DNA from: an uncultured Bacteroidia bacterium
Lineage (GTDB): Bacteria; Bacteroidota; Bacteroidia; Bacteroidales; UBA932
Direction: 5' to 3'
Assembly: GCA_902773925.1 (NCBI GenBank)
Contig: CACYGI010000006.1
Span: forward strand, 37,434-101,433
Length of the DNA: 64,000 nt
Part shown: positions 9,835-18,970 of the stretch, piece by piece
Layout: every line of letters starts with the position of its first letter
Numbering within the stretch: the first letter of the stretch is position 1
Made by a program: the position numbers and the translations under genes
The notes under the pieces: generated by a model
Told to the model about the DNA's origin: nothing
The model's database searches: none
The model's input: only the letters and a program-made list of their open reading frames with translations

Positions 9835-10308
9835 ATGAAAAAAATCTTTGTACTGCTGGCAATGCTGCCGCTTTTCTTCTCCTGCAATCTCGACGACCTG
9901 ATTGACGACTACACCTCATTAGACCCCCATATCAAGAACAGTATCGGATACTGGGTCTATGACGCAGACAAGAACTCCGAAGAGGCCAAGGCCCTCGTGG
10001 CTGTCCACGTCGAGAAGCCCGCATTTGAAGGTAAGAAAGGCAGTACCCTCAAATTCCAGGTCGTTCTCGATGGCGACAAGTGGGGCGGCAAGCCGGACAA
10101 ATTTGGTATCCACTATTACATCACCGGCAAGATGACTATCAAGAGCACCAATGAGTGCACCATCAAGATAGACGACTACACCTACCTCAACGAGACCTGG
10201 ACATTTACCAAAGAGACCAAGAAAGATAACAACGAGGATATCGAATGGATTCACCTCAAGAGCGGCTCCAAATCCTTCAGCCTGAAATTCCACTTCGAAG
10301 AAGACTAA
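9835..10308 (+). CDS. Small hypothetical lipoprotein
   Basis: 157 residues starting MKKIFVLLAMLPLFFSCNLDDL, a clear lipoprotein signal with Cys17. The body is rich in Lys, Asp and Thr and in predicted beta strands (KLKFQVVLDGDKWGG, FGIHYYITGKMTI, CTIKIDDYTYLNETWTF). I do not recognise the family. It is followed by a half copy of repeat A and a bidirectional terminator. Confidence 0.7.
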   Translation: MKKIFVLLAMLPLFFSCNLDDLIDDYTSLDPHIKNSIGYWVYDADKNSEEAKALVAVHVEKPAFEGKKGSTLKFQVVLDGDKWGGKPDKFGIHYYITGKMTIKSTNECTIKIDDYTYLNETWTFTKETKKDNNEDIEWIHLKSGSKSFSLKFHFEED

Positions 10309-10311
10309 TCA

Positions 10312-10345
10312 GGCGCCGGCTCCACCAGGCTCCGCGCAGCCGGCT
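10312..10345 (+). repeat. Half copy of dispersed repeat A
   Basis: Only the right end of repeat A is present: GCCGGCTCCACCAGGCTCC followed by GCGCAGCCGGC. The left half and the AT-rich arms are absent, as if deleted between the outer GCCGGCT motifs. Confidence 0.65.
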
Positions 10346-10364
10346 TCCGCAGACCGACAGAAAA

Positions 10365-10396
10365 AAAGCCCCTCGGCATCACGCCGGGGGGCTTTC
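10365..10396. terminator. Bidirectional terminator between convergent genes
   Basis: AAAGCCCC(T)CGGC and GCCGGGGGGCTTT form a long GC-rich stem around the loop ATCAC with an A-run before it and T-rich sequence after. It separates the rightward lipoprotein gene from the leftward Tricorn protease gene. Confidence 0.9.
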
Positions 10397-10415
10397 TTAT
10401 TGCAGAAGGACAGGG

Positions 10416-13400
10416 TTACTTGTTCTTGACCGGTGCCTTGGGAGTGCCGGGAAGGGGTTTATAAGATTTAAGTTCGTCCTTGAGGATGGAAACGGCCTTG
10501 AGCAGCTGGGCATCGGTGCCGAGATAATCCTCGAAAGGATTGATATCAATGTCGATGTCAGGATCGACACCGTGGCCTTCGATAATCCACTCGCCGTCGG
10601 TCGAATACGACGTAAAGAACGGCGTGGTCATCTCCTGCCCGTCCAGGAAACGCTTGCTGCTGGTAATACCCACGATACCGCCCCAGGAACGCTTGCCGAC
10701 AAGCTTGCCGAGGCCCAGCTTGCGGAAACCGTACGGGAAGAGGTCGCCGTCGGAAGACGAATACTTGTCGATAAGACAAACCTTCGGGCCATAGAACGCC
10801 TCGTTGGGAACCTGCTTGTTGCGGCCGTTGCGATACATCGACATACGGTAAACCTCACGCTGCAGGCGCTCCAGAATCATCGGGGAGACATTGCCGCCGC
10901 CATTCATACGGTCATCGATAATCAGGGCCTTGCGGTCGAGCTGATTGTAATACATCTTGGTAAACATAATCAGACCGTCGCGTCCCATATCGGGGATATG
11001 GATATAACCAATCTGACCGTCCGAAGCCTCAGTCACGATATCGATATTGCGCTGCACCCAATCATAATAAGCCAGCTTGCCTTCATCGGCGATCGGCTTG
11101 ACGAAGACCTTGCGGGCACCGTTACCACGCGCATCCGAAGCAATCACCAGGGAGACCGTCTTGCCGACCTTGCCGACAAGAGCCTCGTGCACGTCGTGGA
11201 GACGGGCTGCGGGAATACCGTTGACCTCAGTGATATACTCGCCCACCTTGGCATCCACGCCGGCCTCGGTCAGAGGAACGTGAAGCGAAGCATCCCACTG
11301 CGCGCCGCGGAAAATCTTATCGATACGGAAAGCGCCCGTAGCAGCGTCACGGCTGTATTTGCCGCCGAGCAGGCCGGTCGGAATACGCTCCGCAGCAGGC
11401 TTTTCACCGGAGGTGATATAAGCGTGACCCACATTCAGCTCGCCGATCATCTCGCCGATCAGGTAGGTCAGGTCATCGCGGTGACGGACATACGGCAGAA
11501 GAGCCGCATACTTATCGTGCATCTTCTTCCAATTCACGCCGTGCATATTGGTGACATAGAATCCGTCGCGGTAGATGCGCCAGCTCTCGTCGAAAATCTG
11601 CTTCCACTCAGCCTGGCGGTCAAGCTCCATATCCATCGCGGAAGTCGGAACCGCATTCTCCAGACGACCCTGAACGCCGCCTGCGCCAAACTGCGCGACA
11701 TAATACTTGCCGCCGTCGCGGACCAGCGCCTTCTTGTGGTCGGGAGTAAAGCTGATCGGGAAATACTTGCCTGCGTCGCCGCTCTTGAGAGTCTTCAGAT
11801 CCAGAGCCTTGAGCGTACGTTCGCCGCCACCCATCGGGCCGCCGGGGCCACCGTAGGTCATATAGAACAATTTGCCGAAATCGGCAAGAATCAACCGATA
11901 ACCGCCTGCAGGCAGAGGAAGCTGGCTGATGCGCTGGCCGATGCCATCGATATCAACCTTGACCGGCTTGATCCCGCCCTCCTTCGGAGCATCCTTTGCG
12001 GGAGCGTCCTTCTTCGGACCATCCTTCTTGGAATCATCTTTCTTCGGGGTCTCGACAGCCTTGTACTCATCTTCGGAAAGCTGCGTCAGATCGGGCGTAT
12101 CAGCCGCCAGCGAAACGACATACACATAACTCGAGAGCGAGAACGAAGAATTCCATTCGACCTGCGAATAAGTCGGGCGGAAATCACGGACCGAGGTGAA
12201 GAACAGATACTTGCCATCCTGCGAGAAAACAGGCGAAGAAGCATCGAACCAGCCGTCGGTGACCTGATAAGCCTTGCCCGAGGCAATGTTGTAAAGGAAC
12301 AGCGCGCTCATATCATTGTCCAGGGCGTGCGTATAGGCAGCCCAGGCGCCGTCAGGCGAAAGCGTCAGGCCGGAATACGAAGCCCCGTCAGCCTTGAGCA
12401 CCAGGCGCTCCTTGCCACGCTCGGCATCAATGGCCCAGACCTCGCGCTTGTCATTGGTCAGATAGATGGTCTTGCCATCGGGCGACCAGCTCATTCCATT
12501 GGGATATCCATCCTTGAAAGAAGTGACAGCCTTGCCCTTCGTCAGGTCGGAGGAAGGCGCCACATAGACCTGATATTCACCGCTGACATCCGAAAGATAA
12601 GCCACCTTCGAGCCGTCGGGAGACCAGTCCACGTCGCGTTCGTGAGCGCCCGGAGTGCGCGTCACGTTATAGACGGGCCCGTTGACAGCAGGCAGCGAGA
12701 ACAGGTCGCCGCGGGCGATCATCAGGACGCGGTTGCCATCGGGCGAAAGCGTGTAAGCCGAAACCTGGTCCCCGACATTGCGATAGACATTGCGGCCATA
12801 GACACCGTCATCCGCCAGATATACGGTCACCTTCTCTGTCTTGCCCGTCTTGACGGCATACTTATAAATATATCCGCCATTCTCGAAGACGATATAATCC
12901 TGCGAGAAAGAAGGATACTTGCAGTCATACTCCTTGAAATCGGTCACCTTCTCTGTCTTGCCCGTTGCATTGTGATAGACGAAAAGATTCATCGTGCGGT
13001 CGCGGTCCGAGAGATAGTAGATATCATCGCCCACCCACATCGGAAAGATGTCCTGGGCGTCATTGTCCGTAATCTTGCGAAGATTGGTCGTACCGACTTC
13101 ATTGATCCAGATATCATCCGCCTGGCCGCCGCGGTAATACTTCCAGGTACGGAACTCGCGGAACATACGGTTCATCGCAAGATATTTGCCGTCAGGCGAA
13201 TAAGAGCAGAAACCGCCCTCCGACGTAGGAATGTCGGTCGGGGTGCCGCCCGTCGCGGGAACCGTACGCAGCTGTGCGCGCAGGCCTGAGAAGCAGTGGC
13301 TCTTGCTGCGATAGACGATCCTGCTGCCGTCCGGACTCCAGCACATAACGATATTGTTGGGGCCCATTCGCTCGCCGATATTGTCACGGCCGACGAGCGC

Positions 13401-13727
13401 GGTCCACGTAACGCGGACGGGGCTGCCGCCGGTGACAGGCATCGTATAGACTTCGGTATTGCCGTCATACTGGCCGGTGAAAGCGATGGTCTTGCCATCC
13501 GGCGAAATGCGGGCGAAAGATTCGTAACCCACGTGGGAAGTCAGCTTGACAGCCTCGCCGCCGTCAATGCCCACGCGGTACAGGTCGCCGGCATAGGAGA
13601 AGACGATGTTGTCACCTCCGACGGCCGGAAAACGCAGCAGTCGTGCCTCTTCGCGTGCCTGGACCGCACTGGCGGTCGAAAGCAGGCAAAGCAGGGAAGC
13701 AAACGCAATGAATACTTGCTTTTTCAT
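10416..13727 (-). CDS. Tricorn-type S41 protease
   Basis: 1103-residue exported peptidase of the Tricorn protease family, which degrades oligopeptides. Signal peptide MKKQVFIAFASLLCLLSTASAVQA. Residues about 30-530 carry beta-propeller repeats with ISPDGKTIAF, WSPDGSRIVY and YSPDGKYLAM motifs. A Lys/Asp/Ala-rich linker (KKDDSKKDGPKKDAPAKDAP) is near 555-580. A PDZ domain lies near 780-866 and an S41 catalytic domain follows, with NGGGNVSP and SSSDGDLFPYGF near 988; by family comparison the Ser there is the nucleophile. The signal peptide points to a periplasmic enzyme, unlike the cytoplasmic archaeal prototype. It starts one base after yicC stops, so the two are probably one operon. Confidence 0.9.
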   Translation of the reverse strand: MKKQVFIAFASLLCLLSTASAVQAREEARLLRFPAVGGDNIVFSYAGDLYRVGIDGGEAVKLTSHVGYESFARISPDGKTIAFTGQYDGNTEVYTMPVTGGSPVRVTWTALVGRDNIGERMGPNNIVMCWSPDGSRIVYRSKSHCFSGLRAQLRTVPATGGTPTDIPTSEGGFCSYSPDGKYLAMNRMFREFRTWKYYRGGQADDIWINEVGTTNLRKITDNDAQDIFPMWVGDDIYYLSDRDRTMNLFVYHNATGKTEKVTDFKEYDCKYPSFSQDYIVFENGGYIYKYAVKTGKTEKVTVYLADDGVYGRNVYRNVGDQVSAYTLSPDGNRVLMIARGDLFSLPAVNGPVYNVTRTPGAHERDVDWSPDGSKVAYLSDVSGEYQVYVAPSSDLTKGKAVTSFKDGYPNGMSWSPDGKTIYLTNDKREVWAIDAERGKERLVLKADGASYSGLTLSPDGAWAAYTHALDNDMSALFLYNIASGKAYQVTDGWFDASSPVFSQDGKYLFFTSVRDFRPTYSQVEWNSSFSLSSYVYVVSLAADTPDLTQLSEDEYKAVETPKKDDSKKDGPKKDAPAKDAPKEGGIKPVKVDIDGIGQRISQLPLPAGGYRLILADFGKLFYMTYGGPGGPMGGGERTLKALDLKTLKSGDAGKYFPISFTPDHKKALVRDGGKYYVAQFGAGGVQGRLENAVPTSAMDMELDRQAEWKQIFDESWRIYRDGFYVTNMHGVNWKKMHDKYAALLPYVRHRDDLTYLIGEMIGELNVGHAYITSGEKPAAERIPTGLLGGKYSRDAATGAFRIDKIFRGAQWDASLHVPLTEAGVDAKVGEYITEVNGIPAARLHDVHEALVGKVGKTVSLVIASDARGNGARKVFVKPIADEGKLAYYDWVQRNIDIVTEASDGQIGYIHIPDMGRDGLIMFTKMYYNQLDRKALIIDDRMNGGGNVSPMILERLQREVYRMSMYRNGRNKQVPNEAFYGPKVCLIDKYSSSDGDLFPYGFRKLGLGKLVGKRSWGGIVGITSSKRFLDGQEMTTPFFTSYSTDGEWIIEGHGVDPDIDIDINPFEDYLGTDAQLLKAVSILKDELKSYKPLPGTPKAPVKNK

Positions 13728-13728
13728 A

Positions 13729-14622
13729 CTATAGGATATTGAGGGTTTGTTCTTTGATCTTCTCCAGTTCGTCCTTCATACAGGTCACCAGCCGCTGCAT
13801 CTCGCCGTGGTTGGCCTTCGAGCCGGTGGTATTGATCTCGCGGCCCATCTCCTGGGCGATGAAGCCCAGCTTGCGGCCGGGATGCTCAGTGCCGTCGAGC
13901 GTCTCCATAAAATACTTGCAGTGCTGGCGCAGACGCACGCGCTCTTCGTTGATATCCAGCTTCTCGAGATAGAAAATCATCTCCTGCTCGAGGCGCGAGG
14001 GGTCGGGGCTGATCTGCAGCTCCGCAAAACGGGCGAGAATCTTCTCGCGGACCGACGCAGTACGCTCTGCCTCGAATGATTCGACCTGCTTCGAAAAATC
14101 GAGAATGCGGTCCACTTTGGCTGCCAGATCGTCGCGCAGCACGGCGCCTTCCTTAACCCGGAACGCATCCAGGGCAGCGAGAGCCTCGTCAAATGCCGCC
14201 TCAACCAGCGGCCAGTTATCATCCGTTATGACCTCCTTCGTGCCGGCGCTCACGACTTCGGGAAGGCGCAGCGCGGAAGCGATCAGAGTCGCCGAGCCAA
14301 GCGCATCGGAGGCGGGATCCGGCAGGCCGCTGTCAGTCGCCAGGGTCCGGAGCTGCGAGAGATAAGCCGCAGCCGCAGCCGTGTCGAGCGAAGCTGAAGC
14401 CGTAGCCGCGGAAGGCTCCCAGGTCACGAAGATATCGATATTGCCGCGCACCAGCACCTCCGCCACCTTGCGGCGCAGATCCATCTCGCGGTCTTTGGGG
14501 ATAAGCTGGGTTTTGAGAGTTACGTCGGCGTTCTTGCCGTTGAGAGAGCGGATTTCGACGCGTAGCCGTCCGCCTTCAAGATTGGCTTCGGCCTTGCCGA
14601 AACCGGTCATAGATCTCACCAT
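13729..14622 (-). CDS. yicC: YicC family endoribonuclease
   Basis: 297 residues. The N-terminus MVRSMTGFGKAEANLEGGRLRVEIRSLNGKN is the YicC signature, and the C-terminus (DUF1732) contains EERVRLRQHCKYFMETL and GRKLGFIAQEMGREINTTGSKA, all conserved. YicC proteins are endoribonucleases involved in RNA turnover. The gene diverges from glnS and is followed immediately by the Tricorn protease gene, an arrangement with no obvious functional logic. Confidence 0.93.
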   Translation of the reverse strand: MVRSMTGFGKAEANLEGGRLRVEIRSLNGKNADVTLKTQLIPKDREMDLRRKVAEVLVRGNIDIFVTWEPSAATASASLDTAAAAAYLSQLRTLATDSGLPDPASDALGSATLIASALRLPEVVSAGTKEVITDDNWPLVEAAFDEALAALDAFRVKEGAVLRDDLAAKVDRILDFSKQVESFEAERTASVREKILARFAELQISPDPSRLEQEMIFYLEKLDINEERVRLRQHCKYFMETLDGTEHPGRKLGFIAQEMGREINTTGSKANHGEMQRLVTCMKDELEKIKEQTLNIL

Positions 14623-14692
14623 TATTTTCTGTATTTTTCGGTAAATTTATATAAAATTTATGCCGCTGCGAGACAAAAACGCAGATTTTCCG

Positions 14693-14700
14693 TATTTTTG
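14693..14700 (+). promoter_or_regulatory. -7 box of glnS
   Basis: TATTTTTG, 18 bases before the glnS ATG. The intervening leader is A-rich (GAAAATACACTTGAAAA), as is usual for Bacteroidota translation initiation without a strong Shine-Dalgarno. Confidence 0.7.
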
Positions 14701-14718
14701 TGAAAATACACTTGAAAA

Positions 14719-16401
14719 ATGGCAGAAGAGACCAACGCTCCCGTCGCGGAGCCCGCACGCAAACTCAATTTCCTCGAGGAGATCATCGAAGCCGACCTGG
14801 CTTCAGGCAAGTACAAATCCATCCTCACGCGCTTCCCTCCCGAGCCGAACGGCTACCTGCATCTTGGCCACGCCAAGAGCCTGTGCATCAATTTCGGCCT
14901 GGCGATGAAGTATGGCGGCAAGACCAATCTGCGCTACGACGACACCAACCCTACGAAGGAGGACGTCGAGTACGTCGATGCCATCAAGGAAGACATCCAC
15001 TGGCTTGGTTTCCAGTGGGAGAAGGAGCTTTATGCATCGGATTATTTCGACCAGCTCTACGAGTGGGCCGAGATGATGATCCAGCGCGGGCAGGCATACG
15101 TGGATGACCAGTCACTGGAGGAGATCCGCGCAGGCCGCGGCACCATCAGCGAGCCCGGCAAGGACAGCCCCTACCGCAACCGCAGCGTCGAGGAGAATCT
15201 TCGCCTGTTCCGCGAGATGCGCGACGGCAAATACGCCGACGGCGAAAAGGTCCTCCGCGCCAAGATCGATATGGCACATCCCAATATGATGTTCCGCGAT
15301 CCCATCCTCTACCGCATCAAGCACGCAAGCCATCACCGCACCGGCGACAAGTGGTGCATCTACCCGATGTACGACTACACCCACGGCCAGTGCGACTCCA
15401 TAGAGAATATCACCCACTCTATCTGCACGATGGAGTTTGACGTCCACCGTCCCCTGTATGACTGGTTCATCGAGACCCTGGGCATCTTCCCGTCGCATCA
15501 GTACGAGTTCGCCCGCCTCAACCTCACATATACCCTGATGAGCAAGCGCAAGCTGCTGGAGCTCGTCGAGAAGGGTTATGTCTCGGGCTGGGATGATCCC
15601 CGGATGCCGACGCTGTGCGGCGTGCGCCGCCGCGGCTATACGCCAGAGGCCATCAAGGCATTCTGCGAGCAGATAGGCGTCACCAAGCGCGACCAGCTTA
15701 TGGATATCGGAGGCCTGGAGTCCTGCGTCCGCACGGACCTCAACGCACGCGCCAACCGCTATATGGCCGTCACGGGCGATCCGATCCGCATCATCCTGAC
15801 CAACTGGGAAAAGGGCCGCACCGAATGGTTCGAAGCCCCGCTCAATCCCGCATTTCCCGACGGGCCAAAGCGCCGCATCCCCTTCACCGGAGAGCTGCTC
15901 ATCGACCGCGCGGACTTTATGGAGGATGCACCGAAGAAGTATTTCCGGCTCAAGCCGGACGGAGAAGTCCGCCTCAAATACACATATATCGTGCGCTGCA
16001 ACAAGGTCATCAAGGACCAGGACGGCAAGGTCACGGCCCTCGAGTGCACCTATGATCCCGACACCCATCCGCAGAGCGGACAGTGGCGCTCGGTCAAGGG
16101 CACGATCCACTGGGTCAGCGCAGAGCACGCGCGCAAGTTCGAATGCCGGCTCTACGACCGCCTCTTTACCGAGGCAGATATGGGCGGCATCCCCGAGGAC
16201 CGCGATTACAAGGAGTTCCTCAACCCGGAGAGCCTCGTGGTCACCGACGGCTGGGCAGAGCCCGCACTGATGGATGACAACAGCGGCATCGCAGTCCAGT
16301 TCGAACGCGTCGGCTATTTCGTCAAGGATCCCGATTCGACTGACGGCCATCTGATAATGAACAAGACCGTCGGACTGAAGGATTCATTCAAGCTGGCATA
16401 G
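14719..16401 (+). CDS. glnS: Glutaminyl-tRNA synthetase
   Basis: Class I aminoacyl-tRNA synthetase of 560 residues, the normal length. The HIGH motif is HLGH at 48-51 within FPPEPNGYLHLGHAKS; the KMSKS equivalent is LMSKRKL near 273-279. YDDTNPTKEDVEYVDAIKEDI and the two beta-barrel anticodon-binding domains in the C-terminal half are present. FPPEPNGYLHLGHAKS is a GlnRS pattern and not the GluRS one. The exonuclease III gene starts 14 bases after its stop and is probably cotranscribed. Confidence 0.96.
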   Translation: MAEETNAPVAEPARKLNFLEEIIEADLASGKYKSILTRFPPEPNGYLHLGHAKSLCINFGLAMKYGGKTNLRYDDTNPTKEDVEYVDAIKEDIHWLGFQWEKELYASDYFDQLYEWAEMMIQRGQAYVDDQSLEEIRAGRGTISEPGKDSPYRNRSVEENLRLFREMRDGKYADGEKVLRAKIDMAHPNMMFRDPILYRIKHASHHRTGDKWCIYPMYDYTHGQCDSIENITHSICTMEFDVHRPLYDWFIETLGIFPSHQYEFARLNLTYTLMSKRKLLELVEKGYVSGWDDPRMPTLCGVRRRGYTPEAIKAFCEQIGVTKRDQLMDIGGLESCVRTDLNARANRYMAVTGDPIRIILTNWEKGRTEWFEAPLNPAFPDGPKRRIPFTGELLIDRADFMEDAPKKYFRLKPDGEVRLKYTYIVRCNKVIKDQDGKVTALECTYDPDTHPQSGQWRSVKGTIHWVSAEHARKFECRLYDRLFTEADMGGIPEDRDYKEFLNPESLVVTDGWAEPALMDDNSGIAVQFERVGYFVKDPDSTDGHLIMNKTVGLKDSFKLA

Positions 16402-16415
16402 CGCACCGACGGTTT

Positions 16416-17168
16416 ATGAAGCTTCTTTCGTGGAATGTAAACGGACTTCGCGCAGCCCTGGGCAAGGGCTGCGGGGAGTTCTTTGCCTCCGGCGATTACG
16501 ACTGCATCTGCCTGCAGGAGACCAAGCTCCAGGAGGGCCTCATCCCATTCGATCTGCCCGGATACGGCTCCTACTGGCATTATGCGCAGAAGAAAGGCTA
16601 CTCGGGCACGGCTATTTTCTCGCGCATCGAGCCGCATTCGGTCAGCACCGGCATCGGTCGGGCCGAATTTGACGCCGAAGGGCGCACGGTGACTCTCGAG
16701 TTTGCAGATTTCTACCTGGTCAATGTCTATGTCCCCAATTCGCAGCGCGGACTGCTGCGCATCGATTTCCGCCTGCAATGGGAGCAGGCGCTGCGCGAAT
16801 ATCTGAGCGGTCTGATGGCGCGCAAGGGCGTGGTGATTTGCGGAGACCTCAATGTCGCCGCCGAGGAGATCGACATCCACGACCCTAAGGGCAACCGGCA
16901 CAGCGCAGGCTTCTCGGACGAGGAGCGCGACGCCTTCCGCCAGCTCAAGGGCATCGGACTTGCCGACGTCTGGCGCGAGGCCAATCCCGATACCCGCAAG
17001 TATTCGTGGTGGGCTTACTGGGGCAACGCCCGTGAGCGCAACCTGGGATGGCGCATCGACTATTTCCTGGTCTCCCGCCCGTTTGACGCCAAAGTCACCG
17101 GATGCGACATACTCGACCAGATACAGGGTTCAGACCACTGCCCCGTATCGATCGAGATAGATGCGTAG
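16416..17168 (+). CDS. xth: Exodeoxyribonuclease III / AP endonuclease
   Basis: 250-residue EEP-fold DNA repair enzyme of the ExoIII/Nape type that cleaves at abasic sites. Motifs: SWNVNGLRAAL (Asn7), LQETKLQ (Glu), YSGTAIFSR, GDLNVAAEEID, GFSDEERDAF, WRIDYFLVS and SDHCPV with the catalytic Asp-His. There is no signal peptide, which separates it from the secreted EEP enzyme at 51555-52628. It faces rmlB convergently across 12 bases. Confidence 0.95.
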   Translation: MKLLSWNVNGLRAALGKGCGEFFASGDYDCICLQETKLQEGLIPFDLPGYGSYWHYAQKKGYSGTAIFSRIEPHSVSTGIGRAEFDAEGRTVTLEFADFYLVNVYVPNSQRGLLRIDFRLQWEQALREYLSGLMARKGVVICGDLNVAAEEIDIHDPKGNRHSAGFSDEERDAFRQLKGIGLADVWREANPDTRKYSWWAYWGNARERNLGWRIDYFLVSRPFDAKVTGCDILDQIQGSDHCPVSIEIDA

Positions 17169-17180
17169 GAGCGCCCTGCG

Positions 17181-18308
17181 CTATCTTCCCTTATACATCT
17201 CTTCGTAATACTTCTGGTAGTCGCCGCTGGTGACGCGGTCCATCCACTGCTGATTGTCCAGATACCAGCGGACGGTCTTCTCTATGCCCTCCTCGAACTG
17301 CAGCGAAGGCTCCCATCCGAGCTCCCGCTGGAGCTTGGTGCTGTCGATGGCATAGCGCAGGTCGTGGCCGGCGCGGTCGGTGACGTAGGTAATCAGATCC
17401 ATATCCTCACCCTCCCTGCGGCCGAGCATACGGTCAACGGTGTTGATGAGGACCTTGATGATGTCGATATTCTTCCATTCGTTGAAGCCGCCGATATTGT
17501 AGGTCTCCCCTACCTTGCCCTCGTGGAAAATCAGGTCGATGGCACGCGCGTGGTCCTCGACGTAGAGCCAGTCGCGGACATTCTCGCCACGGCCATAGAC
17601 GGGCAGCGGCTTGCGGTGACGGATATTGTTGATAAACAGAGGAATAAGCTTCTCGGGGAACTGATACGGGCCGTAATTGTTGGAGCAATTGGTCACGATC
17701 GTAGGCATCCCGTAGGTATCGTGGAATGCGCGTACGAAATGGTCGGACGAGGCCTTGGCAGCGCTGTAGGGGCTGTGCGGCTGATACTTCAGATCCTCCG
17801 TAAAGAACTTGCTGCCGTAGGCCAGATGATGGCTGCCGCTGGAGGCCTTCGTCGTGAAGGGCGGCTCGATGCCTTCGGGGTCGGTCATCTCCAGGGCCCC
17901 GTACACCTCGTCAGTCGAGATGTGGTAGAAACGCTTGCCCTCCCAACGGCCGTCCCAGGCGACCTTGGCAGCCTGCAAAAGCGACAGGGTGCCCATCACG
18001 TTGGTCTGGGCGAAAGTAAATGGATCCTTGATGCTGCGGTCCACGTGCGACTCTGCGGCCAGATGGATGATGCCGTCCACCTGCTCCTGCTGCATCAGGG
18101 CGAGAACCCCCTCGAAATCGCAGATGTCCATCTTGACGAAACGGTAATTGGGCCGGTCCTCTATGTCGGCGAGGTTAGCCAGATTGCCGGCGTAAGTCAG
18201 CTTGTCAAGGTTGATGATCCGATAATCGGGATAACGGTTAACGAAAAGGCGTACTACGTGGCTCCCGATAAAACCTGCGCCGCCGGTAATGATGATAGTG
18301 TGTTTCAT
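17181..18308 (-). CDS. rmlB: dTDP-glucose 4,6-dehydratase
   Basis: 375-residue short-chain dehydrogenase of the extended type, second step of dTDP-L-rhamnose synthesis for surface polysaccharides. NAD-binding GGAGFIGSHVVRLF starts at residue 8; the catalytic STDEVYG and YSAAKASSDHFVRAF (Tyr-x-x-x-Lys) are present, as is SNNYGPYQFPEKLIPL. The start is the ATG at 18308: an in-frame extension to 18413 would run through the promoter box and cobO. rmlA, rmlC and rmlD are not in this window. Confidence 0.95.
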   Translation of the reverse strand: MKHTIIITGGAGFIGSHVVRLFVNRYPDYRIINLDKLTYAGNLANLADIEDRPNYRFVKMDICDFEGVLALMQQEQVDGIIHLAAESHVDRSIKDPFTFAQTNVMGTLSLLQAAKVAWDGRWEGKRFYHISTDEVYGALEMTDPEGIEPPFTTKASSGSHHLAYGSKFFTEDLKYQPHSPYSAAKASSDHFVRAFHDTYGMPTIVTNCSNNYGPYQFPEKLIPLFINNIRHRKPLPVYGRGENVRDWLYVEDHARAIDLIFHEGKVGETYNIGGFNEWKNIDIIKVLINTVDRMLGRREGEDMDLITYVTDRAGHDLRYAIDSTKLQRELGWEPSLQFEEGIEKTVRWYLDNQQWMDRVTSGDYQKYYEEMYKGR

Positions 18309-18313
18309 ACTCA

Positions 18314-18321
18314 CAAATATA
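18314..18321 (-). promoter_or_regulatory. -7 box of rmlB
   Basis: The minus strand reads TATATTTG with only five bases before the ATG at 18308, predicting an mRNA that begins at or next to the start codon. Confidence 0.7.
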
Positions 18322-18364
18322 AGAAGAAAAAAACAACCGGCCTTGATGCAAGGATTATTTTGCG

Positions 18365-18372
18365 TAATTTTG
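18365..18372 (+). promoter_or_regulatory. -7 box of the cob operon
   Basis: TAATTTTG, 22 bases before the cobO ATG. The whole rmlB-cobO interval is 86 bp, too short for a cobalamin riboswitch, so the cob operon has no such element here. Confidence 0.65.
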
Positions 18373-18394
18373 CAGAAAATAGAAAAGGCGCGCA

Positions 18395-18970
18395 ATGAAA
18401 CGCATCTACACACGAACCGGAGACAAGGGAATGACCGGCATCCACGGCGGAGAGCGCGTTGCCAAAGACGACATCCGCATCGAAGCCAACGGCACCCTGG
18501 ACGAGCTGAACGCGACTCTGGGCATCGTGCGGACTCTGCTTCCGGCCGATGACCCTCTGCAGGAGATCCTGCACGGCATCCAGCGCGATATGATGAGCGT
18601 TATGAGCCTAGTTGCCACGCCTTCGGCCAAGCGCGAAACCAATCCGAACAGCCTGCCGCAGGATCTGGTCAGCGGCTGCGAAGAGCTGATCGACCGTTTC
18701 ACGGAGCTTTCGGGCACAAGCGAAGCATTCCTGCTGCCGGGAGGCACACCCGCCGCGGCGCATCTTCAGCTCGCAAGGACCGTTTGCCGGCGCGCCGAGC
18801 GTCACCTCTGGACATTGCACCGGCAGGACCCGCTGCCGCAGGAGATACTTCAGTATATCAACCGCCTTTCGGACCTGCTGTTCACTCTGGCGCGATACGA
18901 CCTGCAGCGGCAGGGCTGGCCGGAGGAACGCTGGCAGTCATTCGCCTACAAGCGCAAACCAGCCAAATAA
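18395..18970 (+). CDS. ATP:cob(I)alamin adenosyltransferase (PduO type)
   Basis: 191 residues. Adds the 5'-deoxyadenosyl group to cobalamin/cobyrinic acid. The PduO-type ATP-binding N-terminus (MKRIYTRTGDKGMTG) and the later RRAERHL and NRLSDLLFTLARYD motifs are all present. This fold is distinct from the P-loop CobA/BtuR type. It is the first gene of a coupled four-gene cobalamin operon; its TAA overlaps the cobQ ATG by one base. Confidence 0.93.
   Translation: MKRIYTRTGDKGMTGIHGGERVAKDDIRIEANGTLDELNATLGIVRTLLPADDPLQEILHGIQRDMMSVMSLVATPSAKRETNPNSLPQDLVSGCEELIDRFTELSGTSEAFLLPGGTPAAAHLQLARTVCRRAERHLWTLHRQDPLPQEILQYINRLSDLLFTLARYDLQRQGWPEERWQSFAYKRKPAK

Noticed and set aside
10245..13289. A 1014-codon open frame on the plus strand opposite the Tricorn protease gene
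   Set aside because: It is antisense to a gene with a complete signal peptide, propeller, PDZ and S41 motifs; the translation has no domain, signal or composition of a real protein. Long antisense frames are expected with this codon bias.
18309..18413. N-terminal extension of RmlB
   Set aside because: It crosses the TATATTTG promoter box and the start of cobO; the NAD-binding motif begins normally seven residues into the shorter form.
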